Positions 42,545 to 50,460 of a stretch of 64,000 nt of DNA are shown here, piece after piece. The position numbers and the translations under genes were made by a program. The stretch lies in contig NZ_JABFCN010000029.1 of the NCBI RefSeq assembly GCF_013087515.1, positions 1 through 64,000 on the forward strand, read 5' to 3'. The stretch's first letter is position 1, and every line of letters begins with the position of its first letter. Source of the stretch: Rhizobium sophorae (GTDB lineage Bacteria; Pseudomonadota; Alphaproteobacteria; Rhizobiales; Rhizobiaceae). The notes under the pieces were generated by a model that saw only the letters and a list, made by a program, of their open reading frames with translations, was not told where the DNA came from and did not search any database.

Positions 42545-42973
42545 TCAGCAGTCGACCCATCGTCTTTGCGGTCCGACGTCGACATGGATGATGCCGTTGC
42601 AATAGCTGCCGATGCCGCCGATGCCTGGCGCGCTTCTTGCAGCAGCAATGATCGTCCGCTCCGACAGGCCGGGCATCCTGAAATCGGCTGCCAGACATTT
42701 CCCGTGCAGGGACCCATGGCGGCGGGGATGCGGCCTGTGGCCCGAGGTTATCACAGGGCGGCGGCCGGTCTTCGCAGCTATATGCGACAGGACCGCTCGC
42801 AGGCGCCCTGGAAAGCAGCCGGCACGAACGCTGACGGTCTGGACCGTGTAGGCGAGACGTGCCTGATGTTTTGCAAGATGAACGGCATGCCTTTTCATGT
42901 CTTGACCGACGGCACCCGTTGCTGATTGAAAGGCGAAAAGGCCTGCCATGGCGAGCAAAATTGCGTTCTGCAT
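42545..42973 (-). CDS. Secreted M15-like (YcbK/DUF882-type) peptidase-fold protein
   Basis: The 142-residue protein has a signal peptide (about 1-23) and a D-Ala-D-Ala-carboxypeptidase/peptidase M15A-like core. Zn-ligand motifs are recognisable: SLHGKCLAADF (pattern S-x-H-x6-D; the usual Gly is replaced by Cys) and the C-terminal HVDVG. ITSGHRPHPRR precedes them. Several cysteines suggest disulfides in the periplasm. GGAG lies 5 bases before the ATG. It would act on peptidoglycan if active. It is convergent with murJ. Confidence 0.72.
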   Translation of the reverse strand: MQNAILLAMAGLFAFQSATGAVGQDMKRHAVHLAKHQARLAYTVQTVSVRAGCFPGRLRAVLSHIAAKTGRRPVITSGHRPHPRRHGSLHGKCLAADFRMPGLSERTIIAAARSAPGIGGIGSYCNGIIHVDVGPQRRWVDC

Positions 42974-43159
42974 GGTCGCTCCGATCGGCTATCCGGCGAC
43001 CCCAACGGCGCCAGCACCAGGCGCAGGATTTTCGGTTCAAAAAAAGCTTTTTTGTGAAATTTTATACTCAATTGTGAGTAAGGCGGCTGATCAATTCGGC
43101 TTAAAATCTGGGGAATCACCGCTCCAAACTGGAATAAACATCTCAACGCGAGGCAGCAC

Positions 43160-43558
43160 ATGACGATCCAGTCTCTTTTTCTCGTCACCCTCGTGGTCGA
43201 CGACTACGACCGCGCCAAGGCTTTTTACTGCGATGGTCTCGGTTTCGATTGCCTTCAGGACGAGCTGCAGCCGGAGGGCAAGCGCTGGGTGGTGGTGAAG
43301 CCGAGGGGCGGGGATGGAGCCGCCTTTCTGCTGGCGCAGGCGGCAGACGAAACGCAGCGCGCGGCCATCGGCAATCAGACCGGCGGGCGTGTCGGCTTCT
43401 TTCTGAAGACCGACGATTTCTCCCGCGACCATGCCGCGATGCTGGCACTCGGCGTGCGCTTTCTGGAAGAGCCGCGTCACGAGGTTTACGGCACGGTGGC
43501 AGTGTTTGCGGATCTCTACGGCAACACTTTCGATCTGATCCAGCACGCCGCCACCTGA
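43160..43558 (+). CDS. VOC-family (glyoxalase/bleomycin-resistance-like) protein
   Basis: The 132-residue single VOC domain reads SLFLVTLVVDDYDRAKAFYC at the N-terminus and FADLYGNTFDLIQH at the C-terminus; DLYGN is the usual motif before the last metal ligand. It is divergent from the M15-like gene over an AT-rich spacer (42974-43159) that contains the palindrome AAAAAAGCTTTTTT at 43040-43053. Substrate unknown. Confidence 0.85.
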   Translation: MTIQSLFLVTLVVDDYDRAKAFYCDGLGFDCLQDELQPEGKRWVVVKPRGGDGAAFLLAQAADETQRAAIGNQTGGRVGFFLKTDDFSRDHAAMLALGVRFLEEPRHEVYGTVAVFADLYGNTFDLIQHAAT

Positions 43559-43623
43559 ACCCCTTGATTGCGACCGTGCGCCCGTGCATAAGCCGCGGCG
43601 TTAACAACATGGGCGCAAAGCCC

Positions 43624-43640
43624 TGCTGCATTCTGCAGCA
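43624..43640. repeat. Small perfect palindrome upstream of trpS
   Basis: TGCTGCA-TTC-TGCAGCA is a perfect 7-bp inverted repeat with a 3-base loop followed by ATTTAAA. It lies after the VOC gene and 49 bases before the trpS start. It may be a weak terminator or a regulatory hairpin; nothing distinguishes these. Confidence 0.45.
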
Positions 43641-43688
43641 ATTTAAACTGTGACAGCGTGGGCCCTCCACCAGCCTATTGAGGACGAC

Positions 43689-44753
43689 ATGAACGAATTC
43701 AAGAAACTCGTATTCTCCGGCGTACAGCCGACCGGCAATCTGCATCTCGGCAATTATCTCGGCGCGATCCGCCGGTTCGTGGCGCTGCAGGAAGGCAATG
43801 ACTGCATCTACTGCGTCGTCGACATGCATGCGCTCACCGCCCAGCTCGTGCATGAGGACATGCCGAGCCAGACGCGCTCGATCGCCGCCGCCTTCATCGC
43901 CGCCGGCATCGATCCGGAAAAGCATATCGTCTTCAATCAGTCGGCCGTGCCGCAGCATGCCGAACTCGCCTGGATCTTCAACTGTGTTGCCCGCATCGGC
44001 TGGATGAACCGGATGACGCAGTTCAAGGACAAGGCCGGCAAGGATCGCGAGCAGGCCTCGCTCGGGCTTTACGCCTATCCGAGCCTGATGGCCGCCGACA
44101 TTCTCGTCTATCGCGCCACCCATGTGCCTGTTGGTGAGGACCAGAAGCAGCATCTGGAGCTTGCCCGCGACATCGCGATGAAGTTCAACCTCGATTATGC
44201 CGAGCATATCAGCAGGACCGGTTACGGCGTCGACATCACCGTCGGCAACGAGCCGGTGCATGCCTATTTCCCGATGGTCGAGCCGCTGATCGGCGGACCG
44301 GCACCGCGCGTCATGTCGCTGCGCGACGGCACCAAGAAAATGTCGAAGTCGGACCCCTCCGATCTCTCGCGCATCAACCTGATGGACGATGAAGACGCGA
44401 TCTCAAAGAAGATCCGCAAGGCCAAGACCGATCCGGACGGCTTGCCGAGCGAGATCGACGGGCTGCAGGGCCGTCCGGAAGCCGACAATCTGGTGGCGAT
44501 CTATGCCGCACTCGCCGACAGATCGAAGGCGGACGTGCTTGCCGAATTCGGCGGCCAGCAATTCTCCGTCTTCAAACCGGCGCTGGTCGACCTGGCGATC
44601 AACGTGCTCGCGCCGATCACCGGCGAAATGCGCCGGCTGATGGATGATACCAGCCATATCGACGCGATCCTGCGCAAGGGCGGCGAACGCGCCAGGGCAC
44701 GCGCCGAAGTGACGATGCGCCAAGTGCGCGACGTCATCGGCTTCCTCTATTGA
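43689..44753 (+). CDS. trpS: Tryptophanyl-tRNA synthetase
   Basis: TrpRS charges tRNA-Trp. The 354-residue class I synthetase has the HIGH-type motif HLGN (residues 19-22, in QPTGNLHLGNYLGAIR) and KMSKS (217-221). ATG 43689 has GAGG about 6-9 bases upstream and gives the family start; the frame is open from 43650. It is followed by the stress-protein gene after about 130 bases. Confidence 0.96.
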   Translation: MNEFKKLVFSGVQPTGNLHLGNYLGAIRRFVALQEGNDCIYCVVDMHALTAQLVHEDMPSQTRSIAAAFIAAGIDPEKHIVFNQSAVPQHAELAWIFNCVARIGWMNRMTQFKDKAGKDREQASLGLYAYPSLMAADILVYRATHVPVGEDQKQHLELARDIAMKFNLDYAEHISRTGYGVDITVGNEPVHAYFPMVEPLIGGPAPRVMSLRDGTKKMSKSDPSDLSRINLMDDEDAISKKIRKAKTDPDGLPSEIDGLQGRPEADNLVAIYAALADRSKADVLAEFGGQQFSVFKPALVDLAINVLAPITGEMRRLMDDTSHIDAILRKGGERARARAEVTMRQVRDVIGFLY

Positions 44754-44762
44754 GATGGATCT

Positions 44763-44813
44763 CCTCTTCTTCCCGCGACGGGGAGAAGGGGACCTTCCCC
44801 TGGGGAGAAGAGG
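44763..44813. repeat. Inverted repeat between trpS and the stress-protein gene
   Basis: CCTCTTCTTCCC (44763-44774) pairs with GGGGAGAAGAGG (44802-44813), 11 of 12 positions, and the loop contains a further palindromic stretch around GGGGACCTTCCCC. It begins 10 bases after the trpS stop. It could be a terminator or a repeat-family member; the purine/pyrimidine-rich arms are common between rhizobial genes. Confidence 0.55.
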
Positions 44814-44883
44814 ATTTCTTCTCGGGCATCAGGGCAAAAACTGGACTTGCAAATTTTCCGCTTCGGGTGTCAGAGTCCGCGCC

Positions 44884-45375
44884 ATGGTATCGAAGCGACT
44901 CTCACGGCTCGAAGGTCATCGCCGCAAATTCATGGCGGTGATTGACGGCACACCCGAATGCCAACGCGCCGTTCATTATGCCGGCCGGCGCGCGAAGAAT
45001 TCCAATGGTGGACTGGTGCTGCTCTATGTGATCCCCGATGGGGATTTCCAGCAATGGCTCGGCGTCGAAGAGATCATGCGGGCCGAAGCGCGCGAGGAGG
45101 CCGAGGCGGTGGTTGCCAAGATTGCTCAGATCGTGCGCGAGACGATCGGCATCGAGCCTGAAGTCGTCATCCGCGAGGGCGGTGCTGCCGAACAGATCAA
45201 CGCCGTGATCGAGGAAGACCGCGACGTGGCGATCCTGGTTCTGGCCGCCGGTTCGGCGAAGGAAGGCCCAGGGCCGCTGGTCTCGTCGGTCGCCGGTCGC
45301 GCGGCGGCGTTTCCGATCCCGGTGACCGTGCTGCCGGATACGCTGACCAACGAGGAAATCGACGCTCTCTGCTAG
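44884..45375 (+). CDS. Universal stress protein (UspA family)
   Basis: The 163-residue protein has the Usp fold: FMAVIDGTPECQRAVHYAGR at the N-terminus, VIREGGAAEQINAVIEEDRD in the middle, and LAAGSAKEGPGPLVSSVAGR followed by PIPVTVLPDTL at the C-terminus. The usual ATP-binding G-2X-G-9X-G(S/T) is only partly kept. The TAG stop codon (45373-45375) is formed by the end of a RIME-like repeat that starts there. Confidence 0.82.
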   Translation: MVSKRLSRLEGHRRKFMAVIDGTPECQRAVHYAGRRAKNSNGGLVLLYVIPDGDFQQWLGVEEIMRAEAREEAEAVVAKIAQIVRETIGIEPEVVIREGGAAEQINAVIEEDRDVAILVLAAGSAKEGPGPLVSSVAGRAAAFPIPVTVLPDTLTNEEIDALC

Positions 45376-45422
45376 AGCATGATGCCGGAAACTGTGAGCG
45401 GTTTTCGGACGACATCATGCTT
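45375..45422. repeat. RIME-like palindromic repeat, copy 2
   Basis: GAGCATGATG (45375-45384) pairs with CATCATGCTT (45413-45422), with an inner core containing GTGAGCGGTTTTCGGAC. It is the inverse-oriented relative of the copy at 11122-11169. The TAG just before GAGC is also the stop codon of the stress-protein gene. Confidence 0.8.
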
Positions 45423-45537
45423 CAACTGTAGCATTTCTTGAGTACAAGTCTCTTGATTAGAGCCGTCAATCGGCTTATCTTCTTTTGAAGAATTCTAAAG
45501 ACGGCCGAGACTATGGGCCGGCCGCATGGAGAATCAG

Positions 45538-46104
45538 ATGTTCATTCAGACCGAAGCCACGCCAAACCCCGCCACGCAGAAGTTCCTGCCGGGCAAGGTG
45601 GTGATGGAAAACGGCACGGCCGAGTTCCGCAGCGCCGAAGAGGCTCAAGCTTCACCGCTCGCTGCCCGCCTGTTCGAAATATCGGGCGTCACCGGCGTCT
45701 ATTTCGGCTATGATTTCATTTCCGTCTCCAAGGACAATGCCGACTGGCAGCATCTTAAGCCGGCTATATTAGGCTCGATCATGGAGCATTTCATGTCCGG
45801 CAAGCCGGTCATGGGCGATGCCTCCATCCTTTCCGAAGACGCCGATGCCGGCGACGAATTCTTCGACGAAGGCGATGAATCGATCGTGCTGACCATCAAG
45901 GAGCTTCTGGAGACCCGCGTGCGCCCGGCCGTTGCCCAGGATGGCGGCGACATCACCTTCCGCGGCTTCAAGGATGGCAAGGTCTATCTGAACATGAAGG
46001 GCTCCTGCGCCGGCTGCCCGTCGTCGACGGCAACGCTGAAGCACGGCGTCCAGAACCTGCTGCGCCATTTCGTTCCGGAAGTGCAGGAAGTGATCGCCGC
46101 TTAA
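45538..46104 (+). CDS. NifU-like Fe-S cluster carrier protein
   Basis: The 188-residue protein has an N-terminal Nfu_N domain (about 1-88, MFIQTEATPNPATQKFLPGK) and a C-terminal NifU domain with the cluster-binding pair Cys157 and Cys160 (KGSCAGCPSST). It carries 4Fe-4S clusters to target apoproteins. ATG 45538 is supported by GGAG 7 bases upstream. It lies upstream of tsaB. Confidence 0.92.
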   Translation: MFIQTEATPNPATQKFLPGKVVMENGTAEFRSAEEAQASPLAARLFEISGVTGVYFGYDFISVSKDNADWQHLKPAILGSIMEHFMSGKPVMGDASILSEDADAGDEFFDEGDESIVLTIKELLETRVRPAVAQDGGDITFRGFKDGKVYLNMKGSCAGCPSSTATLKHGVQNLLRHFVPEVQEVIAA

Positions 46105-46192
46105 AAATCCTGAATTCGTGCGGCCGTTCATCTCAGGTTCGGCCGAACGGATTTATCGATAGGCGACACTGGTTTATTCGGAAATTGATGGC

Positions 46193-46855
46193 ATGATCAT
46201 TCTGGCGCTCGACACGGCGGGTGTGGACTGTGCTGCCGCTGTCTATGACAGCGGCAGGAGTACGGTGCTGGGGGAGGCATCGGACATGATCGGCAAGGGG
46301 CATGCTGAACATCTGATTGGTATCGTCGATCGCGCACTCGATCAGGCGGGACTGGCCCTTTCTGATATCGACCGCCTTGCCGTCACCATCGGTCCCGGCT
46401 CCTTTACCGGTATCCGCGTCGGCGTTGCCGCAGCCCGCGGTTTTGCGCTTTCCCTCAATGTGCCGGCCGTCGGCGTCACCACGCTCGAAGTCATGGCATC
46501 AGCCCAGCGCGACAAGACGCCTCATCGCGCCGTGCTGGCGGCGATGGATGCCAAGCGGGACGAAATCTACCTCCAGTCCTTCGCAGCCGACGGTTCGCCC
46601 CTCGACGCGCCACGGGCAGTCAGCGTTGCGGAAGCGCAGGCATATGCTGCCGGCTTCGACGGCGAGATCACCGGTTCGGCGACGCCCCTCCTGAAGGCCG
46701 ACGTCGGCGGCGATCACACCAACAGATTCCCGATCTCCGTCGTGGCGCGCCTGGGCGCTGCCGCCTCCCCCGATGCCGGAAAGCCGAAGCCTCTTTATTT
46801 GCGCGGACCCGATGCCAAGCCGCAGGCCGGGTATGCGATTGCCCGACGAGTATGA
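46193..46855 (+). CDS. tsaB: tRNA threonylcarbamoyladenosine biosynthesis protein TsaB
   Basis: TsaB is the scaffold partner of TsaD in making t6A37 of ANN-reading tRNAs. The 220-residue protein has the ASKHA start ILALDTAGVDCAAAVYDSG and the conserved VTIGPGSFTGIRVGVAAARG segment. It overlaps rimI by four bases, the classic tsaB-rimI arrangement. Confidence 0.94.
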   Translation: MIILALDTAGVDCAAAVYDSGRSTVLGEASDMIGKGHAEHLIGIVDRALDQAGLALSDIDRLAVTIGPGSFTGIRVGVAAARGFALSLNVPAVGVTTLEVMASAQRDKTPHRAVLAAMDAKRDEIYLQSFAADGSPLDAPRAVSVAEAQAYAAGFDGEITGSATPLLKADVGGDHTNRFPISVVARLGAAASPDAGKPKPLYLRGPDAKPQAGYAIARRV

Positions 46856-47352
46856 CGATGCTGGAAGCCTATCTGACGCTGAAACCGGAATTCGAGATCA
46901 TCGCAATGGAGCGCGAGGATTGCCGCGATGTCGCCATCCTGCACGGCGAGCGGTTCGCCCGGCCCTGGGGCGACGGTGAATTTCACGGACTGCTGATGCA
47001 GGATACCGTCTTCGGCTTCGTCGCGCGCCAGACCAATGCCATCCTCAAAAAGCCGCTTCCCGGGTTCATCCTCGCCCGCCATGTCGCCGGCGAGGCGGAG
47101 ATCCTGACGATTGCCGTGCAGGCGAAGGTTGCCCGTGCCGGTCTTGGCTGGCGGCTGATGCAGGCGGCGATGCGGGAAGCGCGGTCGCGCGGCGGCGAGA
47201 ATATGTTTCTCGAGGTCGACAACGGCAATACGGCAGCGCTTGGCCTCTACCGCAAGCTCGGCTTCGAAAAGGTCGGCGAACGTCAGGGTTACTACAGACA
47301 GGAAAACGGCGCCCTCTCCACGGCGCTTGTCATGAAGCGCGTTCTTCGGTAG
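46852..47352 (+). CDS. rimI: Ribosomal protein S18-alanine N-acetyltransferase
   Basis: RimI acetylates the N-terminal alanine of ribosomal protein S18. The 166-residue GNAT protein has the acetyl-CoA motif QAKVARAGLGWRLMQAAMRE, where the usual Q/RxxGxG/A is slightly varied (VARAGLG), followed by FLEVDNGNTAALGLYRKLGF. Coupled to tsaB by an ATGA overlap. Confidence 0.9.
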   Translation: MTMLEAYLTLKPEFEIIAMEREDCRDVAILHGERFARPWGDGEFHGLLMQDTVFGFVARQTNAILKKPLPGFILARHVAGEAEILTIAVQAKVARAGLGWRLMQAAMREARSRGGENMFLEVDNGNTAALGLYRKLGFEKVGERQGYYRQENGALSTALVMKRVLR

Positions 47353-47434
47353 TTCCTGCCAGCGAGATGACATGCAGGCTGGCGCAAATGCCCCAGCGGC
47401 GTTGTCGAAACACGAATATCTCTATAGGCCGGCG

Positions 47435-47863
47435 ATGACTGATGTAGCCAAGACCCTCGAGGAGCTTTGCACCGAACGCGGCATGCGCATGACCGAGCAG
47501 CGCCGCGTGATCGCCCGCATCCTGGAAGACTCGGAAGACCATCCCGACGTCGAAGAACTCTACCGCCGCTCGGTGAAGGTCGACGCGAAGATCTCGATCT
47601 CGACCGTCTACCGCACCGTAAAGCTGTTCGAAGATGCCGGCATCATCGCCCGCCACGATTTCCGTGACGGACGCTCGCGCTACGAAACGGTGCCGGAAGA
47701 GCATCACGACCACCTGATCGACCTGAAGACCGGCACGGTCATCGAATTCCGCTCGCCGGAGATCGAAGCGCTGCAGGAGCGTATCGCCCGCGAGCACGGC
47801 TTCCGGCTGGTCGACCATCGACTAGAGCTCTACGGCGTCCCGTTGAAGAAAGAAGACCTCTGA
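47435..47863 (+). CDS. fur: Fur-family regulator (rhizobial Fur/Mur type)
   Basis: The 142-residue winged-helix regulator has the DNA-recognition region SISTVYRTVKLFEDAGI and the metal site HHDH (residues 90-93). The structural-zinc CxxC of E. coli Fur is absent: where Fur has 'CLDCG', this protein reads LIDLKTG (94-100). Rhizobial proteins of this type are manganese-responsive Mur regulators that repress Mn uptake, rather than iron regulators. ATG 47435 gives the known 142-residue form. It is followed by olsA. Confidence 0.92.
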   Translation: MTDVAKTLEELCTERGMRMTEQRRVIARILEDSEDHPDVEELYRRSVKVDAKISISTVYRTVKLFEDAGIIARHDFRDGRSRYETVPEEHHDHLIDLKTGTVIEFRSPEIEALQERIAREHGFRLVDHRLELYGVPLKKEDL

Positions 47864-47890
47864 AGCAATGGCCGTCCGGGAGACCAGCAT

Positions 47891-48688
47891 TTGATCGCCT
47901 GGCTGCGCATCGCCTTCGCCGCGATCGTCATCCTTGCGGTCAGCATCGTGCTCATGCCGCTGCAGCTGCTGGCGCTGCGCTTCGACTGGCGGCTGCGCCG
48001 CCGGCTGCCGCGCGTCTGGCACCGTATCGTCTGTTATTGTCTCGGCATCCGCGTCCACGTCACGGGCAGGCTGGAAGACCGCCGGCCGCTGATGCTCTGC
48101 TCCAACCATTCCTCCTGGCTTGATATCATGGTGCTGTCGGCCGTTGCCGACGTCGCCTTCATCGCCAAGATCGAGGTGAGCGACTGGCCGATCTTCGGCA
48201 CGCTCGCAAAGCTGCAGAAGAGCGTCTTCGTCGTGCGCGAGGAGCGGCGCAAGACCGGCCATCAGGCAAATGAGATCGCCGGACGCATGGCCGACGGCGA
48301 GATCGTCGTCCTCTTCCCCGAGGGCACGACCTCGGACGGCAACCGGCTGCTGGAGGTCAAGTCGTCGCTGTTCGGCGCCGCCGCCATGGCTGTGCCCATG
48401 TCGCCGGCGGGAACCGTCGTGGTGCAGCCGGTGGCGGTTGCCTATACCAGGGTGCACGGCATCGCCATGGGGCGCTATCACCGGCCGCTCGCCGCCTGGC
48501 CGGGTGATATCGAGCTGCTGCCGCACCTCCTTGACATCGTGCGCTGCGGCGCGATCGACGCCGAGGTTTCTTTCGGCGAGGCGGTGGATTACCGCGCCGA
48601 GACCAGCCGCAAGGAGGTCAGCGCGACGATCGCCTTGCGCATCCGCAACCTCCTGAACAGCCGCCTGCGCGGGCGAGAAATCTCTTAG
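47891..48688 (+). CDS. olsA: Lyso-ornithine lipid acyltransferase OlsA (PlsC family)
   Basis: The 265-residue membrane enzyme has an N-terminal transmembrane helix (about 7-27), the HX4D catalytic motif NHSSWLD (His73, Asp78) and FPEGTTSDGN. These define lysophosphatidate-type acyltransferases. In Sinorhizobium the acyltransferase I recall directly upstream of miaB, as here, is OlsA, which completes ornithine lipid from lyso-ornithine lipid; generic PlsC is the alternative. The start is TTG at 47891 with GGAG about 9 bases upstream. The TAG stop (48686-48688) is the first three bases of repeat element B, so the C-terminus may have been set by the insertion. Confidence 0.82.
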   Translation: MIAWLRIAFAAIVILAVSIVLMPLQLLALRFDWRLRRRLPRVWHRIVCYCLGIRVHVTGRLEDRRPLMLCSNHSSWLDIMVLSAVADVAFIAKIEVSDWPIFGTLAKLQKSVFVVREERRKTGHQANEIAGRMADGEIVVLFPEGTTSDGNRLLEVKSSLFGAAAMAVPMSPAGTVVVQPVAVAYTRVHGIAMGRYHRPLAAWPGDIELLPHLLDIVRCGAIDAEVSFGEAVDYRAETSRKEVSATIALRIRNLLNSRLRGREIS

Positions 48689-48958
48689 AGCCTTTCCTGG
48701 TCAGATTGCAGCATCCTGCCGGAACAGGTTTTCGTCAGGGCAGCGGCGATTGGCGATGGGCGTACCTCCTGGTACGTCCGAGCCGATCGCGTCTGATCCT
48801 GGCGCAAAGATGCCCGGCCCTTCGGGTTGGCTGAAACGGGCCGGCTGATCGACCGGCCGGCTTGGCCGTAGAACTTGGCTACGACGCGCGCCGGCCGGTC
48901 GACCATCCGACTCCGTTTGAGCCAACAGAATGCTGCAATCTGACCAGGAAAGGCTCTA
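48686..48958. repeat. Palindromic repeat element B (273 bp)
   Basis: The element has 33-bp terminal inverted repeats starting TAGAGCCTTTCCTGGTCAG. It is the inverted relative of element A (7802-8157) and lacks A's extra 83 bases. It fills the space between olsA and miaB. Its arms differ from those of A at two positions after the shared 19 bases (ATTGCA versus CTTGAA), and both arms of each copy carry the same change. Confidence 0.85.
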
Positions 48959-49008
48959 GAAGAAGATTTCGATTTTCTCGGACGGCAAAAACCACTAAAT
49001 AGCGCGCC
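48689..49008. other. 320-bp gap between olsA and miaB
   Basis: Apart from repeat element B (48686-48958) only about 50 bases remain, which must hold the ribosome-binding region of miaB. There is no separate gene. Confidence 0.7.
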
Positions 49009-50442
49009 ATGACACAGGACAGCGCCCTTCTCCAGGCCCCGGAGGCAATCCCCCACGAGGGGCCCAGCGACAGCCTCCGCGACGGCAGCAACAGCCGCAA
49101 GGTCTTCATCAAGACCTATGGCTGCCAGATGAACGTCTACGATTCGACGCGCATGAGCGATGCGCTCGCCCGCGACGGCTATGAGCCGACTGAAGATATG
49201 GAAGAGGCTGACCTCGTTCTCCTCAATACCTGTCACATCCGCGAGAAGGCGGCCGAGAAGGTCTATTCGGCGCTCGGGCGGCTGCGCGAGATGAAAAAGA
49301 AGAAGGCGGCGGATGGCCGAGAGATGATGATAGGCGTTGCCGGCTGCGTCGCCCAGGCCGAAGGCGAGGAGATCCTGCGCCGCGCACCCGCGGTCGACGT
49401 CGTCATCGGCCCGCAGACCTATCACCGCCTGCCGGAGGCGTTGCGCCTGGCCCAACAAGGCCAGCGCGTCGTCGATACCGAATATGCGATCGAGGACAAA
49501 TTCGAGCATCTGCCGATCGCCGAGAGCCGAAGGATCCGCGCCCGCGGCGTCACCGCCTTCCTGACGGTGCAGGAGGGCTGCGACAAATTCTGCACCTTCT
49601 GTGTCGTGCCCTATACACGCGGCTCGGAAGTGTCGCGGCCGGTTTCCCAGATCGTCGAGGAAGCTGAAAAGCTTGCCGACAGCGGGGTGCGCGAGATCAC
49701 CCTGCTCGGGCAGAACGTCAACGCCTGGCACGGCGCCGGGAGCCAGGGCGAGGCATGGAGCCTCGGCGACCTGCTCTACCGGCTGGCCGAGATCCCCGGC
49801 CTTGCGCGGCTGCGCTATACCACAAGCCATCCGCGCGACATGGACGACCGGCTGATCAATGCCCATCGCGACCTGAGCGCACTGATGCCCTATCTGCACC
49901 TGCCGGTGCAATCGGGCTCGGACCGCATCCTGAAAGCGATGAACCGGCGCCACACGGCGGCCGAATATCTCACGCTGATCGAGCGCATCCGCACGGTGCG
50001 GCCCGACATTGCGCTGTCGGGCGATTTCATCACCGGCTTTCCGGGGGAGACAGATAAGGATTTTGAGGATACACTGAGGCTTGTGGAGGAGGTCCGTTAT
50101 GCACAGGCCTTCTCGTTCAAATACTCGACACGGCCGGGCACACCCGGCGCGGAACTGAAGGACCAGGTGCCGGAAGAGATCAAGGCAGAACGGCTGGAAC
50201 GCCTGCAAATGCTTCTTCTGAAGCAGCAGCAGGAATTCGCCGAATCCTGCATCGGCAAAGAGATCGACCTGTTGCTCGAAAAGCCCGGTCGCATGCCGGA
50301 ACAACTAATCGGACGCTCTCCCTGGCTTCAATCCGTGAATGTTGATGCAAAAGCATCGCAAATCGGTGACATTATTAAAGTGCGAATCACAGGAACCGGA
50401 ACAAACAGCCTGTTTGCGGAACGCGCAGAGGCTGCGGTTTAA
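49009..50442 (+). CDS. miaB: tRNA-2-methylthio-N6-dimethylallyladenosine synthase
   Basis: MiaB is a radical-SAM enzyme that adds a methylthio group to i6A37 of tRNA. The 477-residue protein has the N-terminal UPF0004 domain with cluster cysteines (KTYGCQMNVYDS ...), the radical-SAM CxxxCxxC (GCDKFCTFCVVPYTRG) and a C-terminal TRAM domain (about 400-465). It begins the miaB-phoH-ybeY-corC-lnt run. Confidence 0.96.
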   Translation: MTQDSALLQAPEAIPHEGPSDSLRDGSNSRKVFIKTYGCQMNVYDSTRMSDALARDGYEPTEDMEEADLVLLNTCHIREKAAEKVYSALGRLREMKKKKAADGREMMIGVAGCVAQAEGEEILRRAPAVDVVIGPQTYHRLPEALRLAQQGQRVVDTEYAIEDKFEHLPIAESRRIRARGVTAFLTVQEGCDKFCTFCVVPYTRGSEVSRPVSQIVEEAEKLADSGVREITLLGQNVNAWHGAGSQGEAWSLGDLLYRLAEIPGLARLRYTTSHPRDMDDRLINAHRDLSALMPYLHLPVQSGSDRILKAMNRRHTAAEYLTLIERIRTVRPDIALSGDFITGFPGETDKDFEDTLRLVEEVRYAQAFSFKYSTRPGTPGAELKDQVPEEIKAERLERLQMLLLKQQQEFAESCIGKEIDLLLEKPGRMPEQLIGRSPWLQSVNVDAKASQIGDIIKVRITGTGTNSLFAERAEAAV

Positions 50443-50460
50443 CCCAAGGAGCCCGACCGC

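Noticed and set aside
48685..50304. Open frame on the minus strand across miaB into element B, seeming to link repeat element and protein
   Set aside because: It is antisense to miaB. The similarity to frames in element A only reflects shared DNA of the repeat, and the frame is broken in A by the 83-base insert.
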